A stretch of 64,000 nucleotides of DNA, taken from assembly GCA_012840395.1 (NCBI GenBank), contig DULL01000066.1, positions 49,403-113,402 of the forward strand, given 5' to 3'. Made by a program: the position numbers and the translations under genes. The DNA comes from Clostridiaceae bacterium. GTDB taxonomy: Bacteria > Bacillota > Clostridia > Acetivibrionales > DULL01. A model generated the notes under the pieces. It was not told the origin of the DNA and made no database searches. It saw only the letters and a program-made list of their open reading frames with translations. Each line of letters opens with the position of its first letter. Positions within the stretch are counted from its first letter, which is position 1. Below are positions 1-9,394 of the stretch, piece after piece.

Positions 1-2
1 TG

Positions 3-128
3 ATTTTCGATGCCATGAAACTGCTTGATGGGATAATTATAGCAGCTCCGGTTCATGCAGGAGAAAAAGTAGTTCAGGATATTTTGGGAACAGGCGCTAA
101 TTTTATTACTACAAGGGATATAGATTAG
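3..128 (+). CDS. C-terminal end of a DUF1667-family protein (5' truncated by the window)
   Basis: An open frame runs from the window edge to a TAG at 126-128 and gives 41 residues. The segment reads roughly as IFDAMKLLDG, then APVHAGEKVVQDIL, then a closing TGANFITTRDID. This resembles the C-terminus of DUF1667 proteins, which begin with a Cys-rich segment that is off-window here. In Clostridia that family is commonly encoded next to GlpA-type glycerol-3-phosphate dehydrogenase and an FAD/NAD oxidoreductase; those neighbours would lie upstream and cannot be checked. The assignment rests on the C-terminal pattern only, so it is moderate. Confidence 0.6.
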   Translation: MFDAMKLLDGIIIAAPVHAGEKVVQDILGTGANFITTRDID

Positions 129-244
129 AGAAAAGAAAAAGGATAAATTATCATGATGTTATATAATCATAGATTATCTTATGATAAAATAATTTCAAAG
201 AAAATATGATAATTACAATTTTATGGTAATTTGGAAATGTGTTG

Positions 245-304
245 AAGGATATTATGAGCAATATAAGTCAAGAATTTTATATTTGTTTGTAATATCCTTT
301 TTTT
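245..304 (+). terminator. Stem-loop with T-run just before the AraC-type gene
   Basis: AAGGATATTA (245-254) is perfectly complementary to TAATATCCTT (290-299), and a run of T follows to 304. The loop is long (35 nt). It lies immediately upstream of the GGAGGT ribosome site of the next gene, so it could end the upstream transcript or act as an attenuator for the regulator. No antiterminator partner was found. Confidence 0.5.
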
Positions 305-316
305 GGAGGTAATTAA

Positions 317-1228
317 GTGGAACACTGGGAAAAGATAAGTGCGGTGCAACGTATGCAGGATTATATTGAGGAGCATATAACGGATCATATATCTCTTCAG
401 ATGCTGGCTAATGTAGCAAAATATTCACCATGGCACTGTATAAGAATCTTTAGGGAACTAACAGGGAAGACTCCGTTTGAATACATCAGAGCCCTTAGGT
501 TGTCAAAGGCTGCTGAGAAACTTCAGAATACAGGCAAAAGAATAATTGATGTGGCTTTGGATTTTGACTTCGACTCACATGAAGGTTTCACAAGAGCATT
601 TTCCAGGCAGTTTGGTGTAACGCCCCGTGTATATAGTAAAAATGCTCCTCCCATTAAGCTTTTCATGCCCGTACGTGTCCGAGATTATTACCTTAAACTT
701 CAAAAAGGAGAGATTAAGATGACAAAAGATGCTATCCCAAAAACTGTCTTTGTGCAGGTAATTGAAAGACCTGCAAGAAAATTAATCCTTAAACGAGGGA
801 TTAATGCTACTCATTATTTTGAATATTGTGAAGAAGTAGGTTGTGACGTGTGGGATGTACTGACAAACATAAAAGAGGCTATTTATGAACCTTTTGGAAT
901 GTGGCTTCCTGAAAACATGCGAAAACCCGGTACATCAACATATGCCCAGGGTGTTGAGGTATCTTTGGATTATTCGGGAGAGATACCGGACGGATTTGAT
1001 GTAATTGAATTGCAGCCGTGTAAAATGATGGTTTTTCAAGGACAGCCATATGAAGATGAGAATTTTCAAGAAGCAATAAGTGAACTATGGGAAGTGATGA
1101 ATAATTATAATCCTGAGATTTATGGTTATCAATGGGCAGATGAAGATGCGCCCAGGATTCAACTTGAGCCTTTGGGGTACAGAGGATACATCGAAGCAAG
1201 GCCTGTCAGGGAGATAAATAAAAAATAG
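317..1228 (+). CDS. AraC-family transcriptional regulator with C-terminal GyrI-like effector-binding domain
   Basis: This 303-residue protein starts with GTG at 317, preceded by GGAGGT at 305-310. Residues about 8-108 form the double helix-turn-helix of AraC/XylS proteins, including SPWHCIRIFRELTGKTPFEY in the first and GFTRAFSRQFGVTP in the second. Residues about 135-300 look like a GyrI-like/effector-binding domain, with the KMMVFQGQPYEDE and PLGYRGYIEARPV segments. The architecture is that of cytosolic DNA-binding regulators that sense small, often lipophilic or cationic, ligands through the C-terminal domain. The gene stands alone, followed by its own terminator. Neither ligand nor target can be read from the sequence; the SLC13-type permease downstream is a possible but unproven target. 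Confidence 0.85.
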   Translation: MEHWEKISAVQRMQDYIEEHITDHISLQMLANVAKYSPWHCIRIFRELTGKTPFEYIRALRLSKAAEKLQNTGKRIIDVALDFDFDSHEGFTRAFSRQFGVTPRVYSKNAPPIKLFMPVRVRDYYLKLQKGEIKMTKDAIPKTVFVQVIERPARKLILKRGINATHYFEYCEEVGCDVWDVLTNIKEAIYEPFGMWLPENMRKPGTSTYAQGVEVSLDYSGEIPDGFDVIELQPCKMMVFQGQPYEDENFQEAISELWEVMNNYNPEIYGYQWADEDAPRIQLEPLGYRGYIEARPVREINKK

Positions 1229-1245
1229 AAGGAACGTTATAGAAC

Positions 1246-1276
1246 AGAGGCTGGAACCTAACGGCCTCTTTTTTTA
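1246..1276 (+). terminator. Intrinsic terminator after the AraC-type gene
   Basis: AGAGGC (1246-1251) pairs with GCCTCT (1264-1269) across a 12-nt loop, and seven T follow from 1269. It lies 17 nt after the stop codon. Confidence 0.75.
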
Positions 1277-1502
1277 TCTCTTTAAAAGCAAATAAAATAA
1301 GATGCTCAATATTAATAAATATAAAATATTCAATATAATATTGACTCTTTTAGAGTGGATAAATACTCGAACGATAATTTCAATATTTTCGATTAAAGTA
1401 GAAAATATAAATCTTTTCCATGTGCCAAATTTGTAGTAATATTAACAATTATAGCGTATATATGACGTTGCTTAAACTAACAAACATTATAGGATAAGAA
1501 CT

Positions 1503-2660
1503 ATGGCACATACACGGCAGCTTTTTTTGAAAACAAGTAATAACACAGCGCACGCTCAGTTTATTACCAAACTTTTTATAAATGATCCTGTATTTTTAAT
1601 ATCTTTGATACTGGCTTTATTAAGCTGTTTTTGGGCTTCTCCCAAAATTGAATATATAGATTTTAAAGTCCTGGCATGCTTGTTTAATCTTATGATAGTA
1701 GTGAAGGCTTTTGAGGAACTACAGCTACTGGATAAATTTGCAGTCAGTATAATAAACAGATGTACAGACAGCCGGAAAGTATCTTTGGTAATGATTTTAT
1801 TAAGTTTTTTCTCTTCAATGGTTATTACTAATGATATATCACTAATTACACTGGTACCCCTGACTCTTATTATTAGCAGAAAATCTGGCATGAATGTGCT
1901 GTTAACTGTAGTTTTGCAAACCCTGGCTGCTAACATAGGAAGCAGTTTAACACCCATAGGCAATCCTCAAAATTTGTATATTTTTTCTTATTATAATCTT
2001 ACTGCCTCTCAATTTTTTGCTTCTATAATTTTATTTGCTGTACTTGGGTTAATATGGCTATGCTTATTAAATTTTAAAAATGCCAGACTAAGCTTGGAAT
2101 TATCCCTTAGTCCCATAAAAACCAAGGATAACAATAAGATTTGCTTATGGGCGGTACTGTTTGGAGTTGTAATACTGTCTGTTTTTGAAGCAGTAAACTA
2201 CATTTTGGTTTTGTTGCTTACTGTAACAGTAACATTTTTTGTGAACAAAAAGCTATTCTTAAAAGTAGATTATCCTCTGCTGATAACATTTGTCTGCTTT
2301 TTTATTTTTATCGGAAATATATCAAGTATACCTGCTGTAACTGACTTCATGAAGACTAACCTTAACAGTTTTGAGTCAACATACTTTTCTTCTATAATAC
2401 TGAGCCAGGTTATCAGTAATGTCCCATGTGCGGTTTTCCTTTCAAAATTTTCTTCTTATTGGAGGGAATTACTCCTTGGAGTGAATATAGGCGGAATGGG
2501 GACAATCATTGCTTCCCTTGCAAGTGTAATATCTTATAAGCTATTTATAAAAGAAAATCCGGAATGCAGCAGGGAATACATAATTAAATTTAGTATATAC
2601 AATATTGTAAGTTTAGCTTTATTTACCTTTATTAACTACTTTGCTATAATTCGAAGGTAA
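1503..2660 (+). CDS. SLC13/ArsB-like anion permease (citrate-transporter-like domain)
   Basis: A polytopic inner-membrane protein of 385 residues with about ten hydrophobic segments and few charges. Conserved family signatures are visible: VITNDISLITLVPLTLII in the middle and NIGSSLTPIGNPQNLYIFSY after it, the second being the hairpin motif of the citrate-transporter-like (ArsB/NhaD/SLC13) superfamily. A second half-repeat ends near SQVISNVPCAVFLSKF and GGMGTIIASLASVISY. Such proteins move oxyanions or dicarboxylates, usually coupled to Na+ or H+; the substrate cannot be told. The start at ATG 1503 has only a weak upstream AGGAT, so the exact N-terminus is uncertain. The gene is flanked by regulator and phosphoesterase genes without obvious operon links. 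Confidence 0.8.
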   Translation: MAHTRQLFLKTSNNTAHAQFITKLFINDPVFLISLILALLSCFWASPKIEYIDFKVLACLFNLMIVVKAFEELQLLDKFAVSIINRCTDSRKVSLVMILLSFFSSMVITNDISLITLVPLTLIISRKSGMNVLLTVVLQTLAANIGSSLTPIGNPQNLYIFSYYNLTASQFFASIILFAVLGLIWLCLLNFKNARLSLELSLSPIKTKDNNKICLWAVLFGVVILSVFEAVNYILVLLLTVTVTFFVNKKLFLKVDYPLLITFVCFFIFIGNISSIPAVTDFMKTNLNSFESTYFSSIILSQVISNVPCAVFLSKFSSYWRELLLGVNIGGMGTIIASLASVISYKLFIKENPECSREYIIKFSIYNIVSLALFTFINYFAIIRR

Positions 2661-2795
2661 GTACAGGAAATTAATGCATAGACAGTTATGAATTTAGCAA
2701 AAGACTCATTTTGCTAATAACCTGATATATAAGAATAACCTATCCCAAAGGTAAGTAAAATAATCTAGATTACACAGATTACAGAGGTAATATTG

Positions 2796-3680
2796 ATGGG
2801 ACCTGTATCAATGAAACCTATTATTTCAGATAGGCAGAAAAAGCTAAATAAGTCACCAACACTATATCTGCCTCCTATGGCCAAATTATTGATAATAATA
2901 ACTGTGATGTTTATTATTCTTATTGGCTATGGTTTTTTTGAAGCCTTTTGGATTCAAATCAAGGTTACTAAAATAACTGATGCCGATGTTCCGCCATCTT
3001 TTAAAAATACCAGAATAGTATTCATTACAGATATTCACTATAAAGAAAACTTTGCAAGAGAACAAATAAGAAAAGTAGTTGAAAAGGTTAACAGCCTTAA
3101 TCCGGATATTATTCTATTAGGCGGTGATTATGTAAGCTATAGCCAGGACCATATAAAACCTTGTTTTGAAGAATTGGCCAGATTAAAGGCTTCTATAGGG
3201 AAATATGGTGTTCTTGGCAATCACGACCATCGGGAAAATGAGAGATTAACGAAAGAATGTATGAGGAAAGCCGGAATAGTGTGTCTTGACAATGATTCCC
3301 TATGGATATATAAGAATAAGGACAGGATCAAGATAGGTGGTGTAGGAGATTACTGGGAAGACCTGACAATAATCCAAAACACCATTCACGATGTGGATGA
3401 ATCAGATTTTGTAATAGTATTGTCTCATAATCCGGACTTTGCTGAGACACTGAAAACAAATAAAGTAGATTTAGTACTTAGCGGTCATACACATGGAGGG
3501 CAAATAACATTCTTTGGTCTATGGTCTCCCTTCGTACCTTCACAATATGGACAAAAGTACAGAACTGGGTTAGTGAAGACAGAACACACACAAGTCTTAA
3601 TATCTAACGGTGTTGGTTTTGCAAGTAATTATCCAATAAGGTTTTTTGCACGGCCGCAGATAAATGTTATTGAGCTGTAA
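2796..3680 (+). CDS. Membrane-anchored metallophosphoesterase (YkuE/YaeI type)
   Basis: 294 residues from ATG 2796, placed 7 nt after GAGGT at 2784-2788; a TTG at 2793 is in frame but worse spaced. One transmembrane segment (about residues 30-50, rich in I/V/L) anchors the enzyme, leaving the catalytic domain outside the helix. The five calcineurin-type metal motifs are all visible: TDIHY, GGDYVS, GNHDHRE, LSHNPD and SGHTHGGQ. Together they bind a dinuclear metal site. The relatives YaeI and YkuE act on lipid-linked or cell-envelope phosphoesters, but the substrate here is unknown. The gene stands alone between short intergenic gaps. Confidence 0.85.
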   Translation: MGPVSMKPIISDRQKKLNKSPTLYLPPMAKLLIIITVMFIILIGYGFFEAFWIQIKVTKITDADVPPSFKNTRIVFITDIHYKENFAREQIRKVVEKVNSLNPDIILLGGDYVSYSQDHIKPCFEELARLKASIGKYGVLGNHDHRENERLTKECMRKAGIVCLDNDSLWIYKNKDRIKIGGVGDYWEDLTIIQNTIHDVDESDFVIVLSHNPDFAETLKTNKVDLVLSGHTHGGQITFFGLWSPFVPSQYGQKYRTGLVKTEHTQVLISNGVGFASNYPIRFFARPQINVIEL

Positions 3681-3869
3681 GACATAAAAATGTTAAATAA
3701 AAATTAACAAGATTTTTACAAAGCTTTAATTTTAATATATTATTTTATAAAATAAAATATGAAGGAAGCAGTTAAGATGCAAGAATGGGAATAATGGATT
3801 GTAGTTCACTGAGAATATGAATCCTGAGTATATTTGTGACTGAAATATTTGTGGATGAAGGGATACAAC

Positions 3870-4442
3870 ATGAAATTAGTAAAAGAAATACTGGACTGGA
3901 CATGTCATATATTAATTGCCTTTGTAATGGCTTTAGTAATTGTAGTATTTGTTATACAGCCCACACAGGTGGAAGGGCAGTCAATGGAACCGACCTTGCA
4001 TGACAAAGACAGGATTATAATTAACAAGCTATCCCATCACTTAAAAAAAGATATCAATTATGGGGACATTGTAATAATTGACAGCAGAATTGACAGGAAA
4101 AGAACTCTAAAGGACGATATTATTGATGCATTGAAATATAATTTAATAACTTACAAGCTTTTTGATAATTCTTATGAATCTAGAATATACTGGGTGAAAA
4201 GAGTAATTGCAAAAGAAGGAGATGTACTTGATTATAAAGACAATAACCTATACTTAAATGGTATACTTATGGAAGAAAACTATGTGAAGGATTTGATGAT
4301 GTATTTTCCTGAAGGGAAAATAAAAGTACCTGAAGGACATGTTTTTGTAATGGGAGATAACAGAAATAATAGTACTGACAGCAGGCACATTGGATTTATA
4401 CCCATTGACCATATTGTAGGGACACTGTTTATAAAGTTTTAG
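3870..4442 (+). CDS. lepB: Signal peptidase I
   Basis: 190 residues. I chose ATG 3870 because AAGGGA (3858-3863) sits 6 nt upstream; in-frame TTG 3849 and ATG 3855 have no site. The protein removes signal peptides from secreted preproteins at the outer face of the membrane. There is one N-terminal membrane helix (about residues 9-30), then the catalytic Ser in VEGQSMEPTL, the catalytic Lys in WVKRVIAKEGD, and the family box MGDNRNNSTDSRHIG. Length and single-helix topology match Gram-positive SipS-type enzymes. A strong terminator follows. Confidence 0.93.
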   Translation: MKLVKEILDWTCHILIAFVMALVIVVFVIQPTQVEGQSMEPTLHDKDRIIINKLSHHLKKDINYGDIVIIDSRIDRKRTLKDDIIDALKYNLITYKLFDNSYESRIYWVKRVIAKEGDVLDYKDNNLYLNGILMEENYVKDLMMYFPEGKIKVPEGHVFVMGDNRNNSTDSRHIGFIPIDHIVGTLFIKF

Positions 4443-4500
4443 GTTAATATAAATTATAACAATGTTTATTACTCAGTAATAAAGTGTTAAGCATATTTAT

Positions 4501-4533
4501 AAACCCCTGGATTAACAATCTGTGGGGTTTTTG
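4501..4533 (+). terminator. Intrinsic terminator after lepB
   Basis: AAACCCC (4501-4507) pairs with GGGGTTT (4524-4530) and the T-run continues to 4532. Confidence 0.75.
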
Positions 4534-4580
4534 CATATAATACAAAAGGATGCAAGAGATTATGTAAAGGAATATTGCTT

Positions 4581-5264
4581 ATGGCAAATATTTATGTATA
4601 TAATAACCGGACTAACAGCATGGAGTATTATGTTCTTGGGGAAACTGATGCAATGCCCTATAACGTTGGAAGAACACTGACTGTCGGTGAATTCAGGGGA
4701 AGCTCCAGGGCTAACACTTTATGGACAACCAGACGGGCAATGGAAGCCTTCAATACTACAAGAAGCCTATGGGGACGTCCCATATATGTGGGATATGCCT
4801 TCAAGCGTATATGGGAGGGCGGCCATGCAGCTATGTCACAGCATTATGCAGGAGTAGCTTTCGATGTTGGCCAGAATTTAGACAACAATACAAGAAATCA
4901 GCTTCGGAATACTGCAATACAATCAGGAGTATGGACTTATGTAGAACCAGCATATCTGACACCAACCTGGGTACATTTTGATGCCCGCCAGAGCCCTCCG
5001 GCCTGCGCTGCAGGAGGTTATCCACTTATACGAACAGGAAGTGTAGGCGTTTATGTACTTGTACTGCAGGATGCACTTAATGCTCTGGGTTTTTCTGGTT
5101 CAGGACTTGATGGATATTTTGGACCAGGAACACGGAATGCCGTAATTAACTTTCAGCGTTCAATGGGACTTACTCAGGATGGCATTGTGGGTTGTAATAC
5201 ATGGGAAGCTCTTACAGAAGCTGCAGTATCAATCGGACGTACACCTACAGTAGTTAATCCTTAG
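4581..5264 (+). CDS. Peptidoglycan-binding M15-type D,D/L,D-carboxypeptidase-like protein
   Basis: 227 residues from ATG 4581; AAAGGAA (4566-4572) is 8 nt upstream, whereas TTG 4575 lies too close to it. Residues about 40-135 carry the zinc-ligand pattern of hedgehog/M15 D-Ala-D-Ala peptidases: SQHYAGVAFDVG (His and Asp ligands) and later WVHFD (His ligand). Residues about 145-215 are a PF01471-type peptidoglycan-binding domain (VLQDALNALGF, DGYFGPGTRNAVINFQ, DGIVGCNTW). No signal peptide is visible, so export may be non-classical, or the enzyme may act on spore wall from the mother cell or be released by lysis. It probably trims peptide stems of cell-wall or cortex peptidoglycan. It is monocistronic, with terminators on both sides. 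Confidence 0.82.
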   Translation: MANIYVYNNRTNSMEYYVLGETDAMPYNVGRTLTVGEFRGSSRANTLWTTRRAMEAFNTTRSLWGRPIYVGYAFKRIWEGGHAAMSQHYAGVAFDVGQNLDNNTRNQLRNTAIQSGVWTYVEPAYLTPTWVHFDARQSPPACAAGGYPLIRTGSVGVYVLVLQDALNALGFSGSGLDGYFGPGTRNAVINFQRSMGLTQDGIVGCNTWEALTEAAVSIGRTPTVVNP

Positions 5265-5324
5265 TAAGCCATACCATTACCCTTATTAAGTTACTTTCTT
5301 CATTTATTTATCATATATATTGAT

Positions 5325-5350
5325 AAGGCCATAGGGCCTTTTTTGTTTTT
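5325..5350 (+). terminator. Intrinsic terminator after the M15 peptidase gene
   Basis: AAGGCC (5325-5330) pairs with GGCCTT (5335-5340) around an ATAG loop, followed by a run of T to about 5350. Confidence 0.8.
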
Positions 5351-5513
5351 ATATAACTTTCTGTGTATATTAGAAATAATTATGATAAAATGTTATTAAA
5401 TTAAAGTAATAAATAATAAAAAAATAATTTAAACATAAGATACGGTATTTACCTTTAAAGGAAATTTTAAAGAAGATTTATCATGTAATGATTTGGAATA
5501 TCCTGGAGGTATT

Positions 5514-6008
5514 ATGAAAAACATAGTTTTAATAGGAATGCCGGCATCAGGAAAGAGTACAATTGGCGTTATTCTTGCAAAAACAATGGGCATGGACTTC
5601 GTTGATACAGATTTGCTGATTCAGAAGAAAGAAAACAAATTATTGCAAGATATTATTACAGAAAAAGGTATTGACAGTTTTATTCAGATAGAAGAGGAAA
5701 TAATATTAGAGCTTAATTGCAACAATCATGTTGTTGCAACCGGAGGAAGCGTTATATACAGCCATAAAGCAATGGAGCACCTTAAACAAAATGGAATTTT
5801 AGTATATTTAAATACCAGCTATGATGAAATAAAAAGAAGACTTACAAACATTACTTCAAGAGGTATTGTTTTTGGGAAAGAACAGGATTTACAGGGCTTA
5901 TTTAATGAAAGAACACCTTTATACGAAAAATATGCAGATATTATATTAGATTGTACTGGTAAAGAAGTAGAAGAAATAGTCAATTTAATAAAGGATAAAT
6001 TATCTTAA
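5514..6008 (+). CDS. Shikimate-kinase-like P-loop kinase with altered substrate site
   Basis: 164 residues from ATG 5514 behind GGAGGT (5505-5510). The Walker A is GMPASGKST, the DTD motif is FVDTDLLIQ, and the lid/arginine region is RGIVFGKEQDLQGLFNERTPLY. The fold and length fit shikimate kinase (AroK), which phosphorylates shikimate in the chorismate pathway. Two family positions differ. The Arg of the FR..E substrate motif is absent (the segment is SFIQIEEEI), and the GGG motif reads TGGSVIY. No other aromatic-pathway gene is nearby. It may be a paralogue that phosphorylates another small alcohol; I therefore give no symbol. Confidence 0.7.
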   Translation: MKNIVLIGMPASGKSTIGVILAKTMGMDFVDTDLLIQKKENKLLQDIITEKGIDSFIQIEEEIILELNCNNHVVATGGSVIYSHKAMEHLKQNGILVYLNTSYDEIKRRLTNITSRGIVFGKEQDLQGLFNERTPLYEKYADIILDCTGKEVEEIVNLIKDKLS

Positions 6009-6204
6009 AGCCTTGCATATTTATTCATGAAGCTATAAGCCTGTAACAGGTAATTATCGCGATTTCACTCATAGCTGCCCTGTTCTTGACTATAGTAAAA
6101 AAAGTTGATAATGTATGACTTGAGAATAATTCTTATTAATATAAATATGATATTTTAATTATTATTTTCACCGCCTTTATTCTTAAGCAGGGAGTGTGGC
6201 AATT

Positions 6205-6510
6205 ATGAATTCCAAGTTGAAGGATAAGTTAATAGATAGGTTATTTGAGGCTATACTATTATTGGAAAACGTGGATGAGTGTTACAGTTTTTTTGAAGAT
6301 GTTTGCACTATTGCGGAAATAAAAGCTATGGCTCAAAGGCTGGAAGTAGCAAAAATGTTGAGAAATAAAAAGACCTATCAGGAAATCAGTGAAGAAACTG
6401 GAGCAAGTACGGCCACAATCAGTAGGGTAAACAGGTGCTTAAATTATGGTGCAGACGGATATAGATTAATATTGGAAAGGCTTGAATCGGCATATAATAA
6501 GGAACAATAA
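6205..6510 (+). CDS. YerC/YecD-family TrpR-like DNA-binding protein
   Basis: 101 residues from ATG 6205, with GGGAG 10 nt upstream; a GTG at 6196 would overlap that site. The protein is helical, with the TrpR-like segment CTIAEIKAMAQRLEVAKML followed by a helix-turn-helix YQEISEETGASTATISRVNR. It matches the conserved Firmicute YerC/YecD proteins, cytosolic putative regulators whose target is generally not known. It sits 54 nt upstream of secA. Confidence 0.85.
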   Translation: MNSKLKDKLIDRLFEAILLLENVDECYSFFEDVCTIAEIKAMAQRLEVAKMLRNKKTYQEISEETGASTATISRVNRCLNYGADGYRLILERLESAYNKEQ

Positions 6511-6563
6511 CGGAACATGATATCATGAGAAAAAGATAATGCAATAATTTTGGAGGAACGTAA

Positions 6564-9302
6564 ATGCTTAAAATAATAGAAAAAATATTTGGCAGTTATA
6601 GTGACAGAGAAATAAAGAAAATAATTCCCATAGTGGATAGAATAGAAGCTCTCGAAGAAAGTGTAAAAGCTTTGAGCGATGATCAGCTAAGAGGGAAGAC
6701 AGGTGAATTTAAAGATAGGCTTGCTAAAGGTGAAACCCTTGATGATATTCTTCCCGAAGCATTTGCTGTAGTCAGGGAAGCTTCCAGAAGAGTACTGGGA
6801 ATGAGACATTTTAGAGTTCAATTAATTGGAGGAATAGTACTCCATCAAGGCAGGATTGCCGAGATGAAAACCGGTGAAGGAAAGACCTTGGTAGCCACAC
6901 TCCCAGTTTACCTTAATGCGCTGGAAGGCAAGGGAGTTCATGTTGTGACGGTTAATGACTACCTGGCAACCCGTGACAGCGAGTGGATGGGTAAAATATA
7001 TAAGTTTTTAGGGCTTTCTGTTGGTTTGATTGTTCATGGCCTTGACAGTGTGCAAAGGAAAAGAGCATATAATAGTGATGTTACTTATGGAACAAATAAC
7101 GAATTTGGATTTGACTATTTAAGAGACAACATGGTCATTTATAAAGAAGATATAGTTCAAAGGGAATTGAATTATGCAATAGTTGACGAGGTTGATAGTA
7201 TCCTTATTGATGAAGCAAGAACACCTCTAATTATTTCAGGAGCTGGTGATAAATCCACAGATTTATATAAAAAGGCAGATGCATTTGTAAGAAGGCTCAA
7301 AGCAAGAGTGTTTACCCAGTTAGACAATAAACAGGATATAGATGACGAAATTGAAGAAGACTACATTGTTGATGAAAAGGCTCATACCGCTACACTGACG
7401 GCTAAAGGCGTAAAAAAAGCCGAACAGTTTTTTGGTATAGAAAATCTTTCAGATCCCGAGAATCTTACAATTTCCCATCATATTAACCAGGCATTGAAAG
7501 CTCATGGTTTAATGAAAAAAGACAGGGATTATGTGGAAAAAGATGGAGAAATAATTATCGTTGATGAATTTACAGGTAGGTTAATGTATGGCAGAAGATA
7601 CAGTGACGGCCTTCATCAGGCAATAGAAGCTAAGGAAGGGGTAAAGGTTGAACGTGAAAGTAAAACCTTGGCTACTATTACTTTCCAAAACTATTTCAGA
7701 ATGTATAAAAAACTGGCAGGTATGACAGGAACCGCTCAAACTGAGGAAAATGAATTCAGAACAATTTATAATCTTGATGTAGTTGTTATTCCCACGAATA
7801 AGCCCATGATACGTAAGGATTATCCTGATTGTGTCTATAAAACCGAGATGGGAAAATTCAACGCGGTCATCAACGAAATAGCCGACTGTTATTCCAGGGG
7901 ACAGCCGGTTCTTATAGGTACAATATCCATTGAAAAATCAGAGTTGTTAAGTTCCATGCTTAAAAAGCGTGGAATAAGCCACCAGGTTCTTAATGCAAAA
8001 TACCATGAAAAGGAAGCTGAGATAATAGCTCAGGCTGGAAAATATAAAGCAGTTACCATCGCAACAAATATGGCTGGAAGAGGAACGGATATTGTTCTTG
8101 GTGGGAATCCTGAATTTATGGCTAAACAGGAGATGAGGAAAAAGGGTTATTCAGATGAATTAATAAATAAAGCTACAGGGTTTGAAGAAACCAATGATGA
8201 AATAATTCTTGAAGCCAGAAGAACTTTCCGAAATATATATGAAACTTTTAAAAAGGAAACAGATGCTGAAAGAAAAAAAGTAGTGGAACTTGGAGGCCTT
8301 CATATTATTGGTACTGAAAGGCATGAATCCAGACGTATTGATAATCAGCTCCGCGGCAGATCCGGACGTCAGGGTGACCCGGGTTCTTCAAGGTTTTATA
8401 TTTCCCTTGAAGACGATTTAATGAGATTATTCGGCAGCGACAGGTTGACAGGAATTGTTGATGCCCTTGGGCTGGAGGAGGATCAGCCCATTGAGCATAA
8501 GATGCTTTCCAATGCTATAGAAAATGCACAAAAAAGAGTTGAAGGCAAGAATTTTGATATAAGGAAGCATGTGCTTGAATATGATGATGTAATGAACAAG
8601 CAAAGGGAGATAATATACTCCCAAAGGAAATCTGTTCTTAATGGAGATAACTTAAAAGACAATTATATAAAAATGATAGAAGGTGTGGTAGAGAGGATTA
8701 TATCCACTTACTGCAGTGAAAGTCCATATCCGGACAACTGGGATTGGAACGGCATTATAGAATATGCTGAGAATATATTATTGCCCAAGGGAACTCTTAA
8801 GGTAAACAGAGAGAATATGGAAGATATAACTAAAGAATCTCTCAAAGAAACCATACTCAGTAATGCATTGAAGGCATACGAGGCAAGAGAACAGGAGCTT
8901 ACACCTGAATTAATGAGGGAATTTGAGAGAGTGGTTCTATTGCGTATGGTCGATGAAAAATGGATGGATCATATTGATGCAATGGATCAGTTAAGGCAAG
9001 GCATCGGCCTTAGGGCTTATGGCCAGAGGGATCCGGTTATAGAATATAAATTTGAAGGGTTTGAGATGTTTGAGGAAATGATAAGGAACATCCAGGAGGA
9101 TTCACTGAAGATACTTCTTAAGTCAAGGATAGATAAGGAAAGGGCTGTCAAGAGGGAAAAGGTTGCAGAACCGGTTACTGCCAGCCATGGGGATGAGGTA
9201 AGAAAACCAGTAACCAGATCCAGCGAGAAAGTTGGAAGAAATGATCCCTGTCCCTGCGGAAGTGGCAAAAAATATAAAAAATGTTGCGGTGCTAATAATT
9301 AA
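6564..9302 (+). CDS. secA: Preprotein translocase ATPase SecA
   Basis: 912 residues with GGAGG 8 nt before ATG 6564. SecA is the ATP-driven motor that pushes preproteins through SecYEG. Visible motifs are [12 protein letters not shown] (nucleotide-site entry), Walker [16 protein letters not shown]-type [15 protein letters not shown], the preprotein cross-linking domain (about 225-370), [13 protein letters not shown], the second RecA fold [15 protein letters not shown], the helical scaffold and IRA1 region ([15 protein letters not shown]), and a C-terminal zinc tail [15 protein letters not shown] that binds SecB or ribosomes. Length is within the normal range and no defects are seen. It is the only secA in the window. 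Confidence 0.97.
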   Translation: MLKIIEKIFGSYSDREIKKIIPIVDRIEALEESVKALSDDQLRGKTGEFKDRLAKGETLDDILPEAFAVVREASRRVLGMRHFRVQLIGGIVLHQGRIAEMKTGEGKTLVATLPVYLNALEGKGVHVVTVNDYLATRDSEWMGKIYKFLGLSVGLIVHGLDSVQRKRAYNSDVTYGTNNEFGFDYLRDNMVIYKEDIVQRELNYAIVDEVDSILIDEARTPLIISGAGDKSTDLYKKADAFVRRLKARVFTQLDNKQDIDDEIEEDYIVDEKAHTATLTAKGVKKAEQFFGIENLSDPENLTISHHINQALKAHGLMKKDRDYVEKDGEIIIVDEFTGRLMYGRRYSDGLHQAIEAKEGVKVERESKTLATITFQNYFRMYKKLAGMTGTAQTEENEFRTIYNLDVVVIPTNKPMIRKDYPDCVYKTEMGKFNAVINEIADCYSRGQPVLIGTISIEKSELLSSMLKKRGISHQVLNAKYHEKEAEIIAQAGKYKAVTIATNMAGRGTDIVLGGNPEFMAKQEMRKKGYSDELINKATGFEETNDEIILEARRTFRNIYETFKKETDAERKKVVELGGLHIIGTERHESRRIDNQLRGRSGRQGDPGSSRFYISLEDDLMRLFGSDRLTGIVDALGLEEDQPIEHKMLSNAIENAQKRVEGKNFDIRKHVLEYDDVMNKQREIIYSQRKSVLNGDNLKDNYIKMIEGVVERIISTYCSESPYPDNWDWNGIIEYAENILLPKGTLKVNRENMEDITKESLKETILSNALKAYEAREQELTPELMREFERVVLLRMVDEKWMDHIDAMDQLRQGIGLRAYGQRDPVIEYKFEGFEMFEEMIRNIQEDSLKILLKSRIDKERAVKREKVAEPVTASHGDEVRKPVTRSSEKVGRNDPCPCGSGKKYKKCCGANN

Positions 9303-9394
9303 ATTTTAAAATAATTCATATGAAGAAATATATTATTTAAAAATACAATGAAATTTTCTAATAAAAATTTTTATTATACTTGTGAGGAAAGACT

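Noticed and set aside
2694..2717. TTAGCAAAA/TTTTGCTAA hairpin after the permease gene
   Set aside because: A 9-bp A+T-rich stem with no T-run; too weak to call a terminator.
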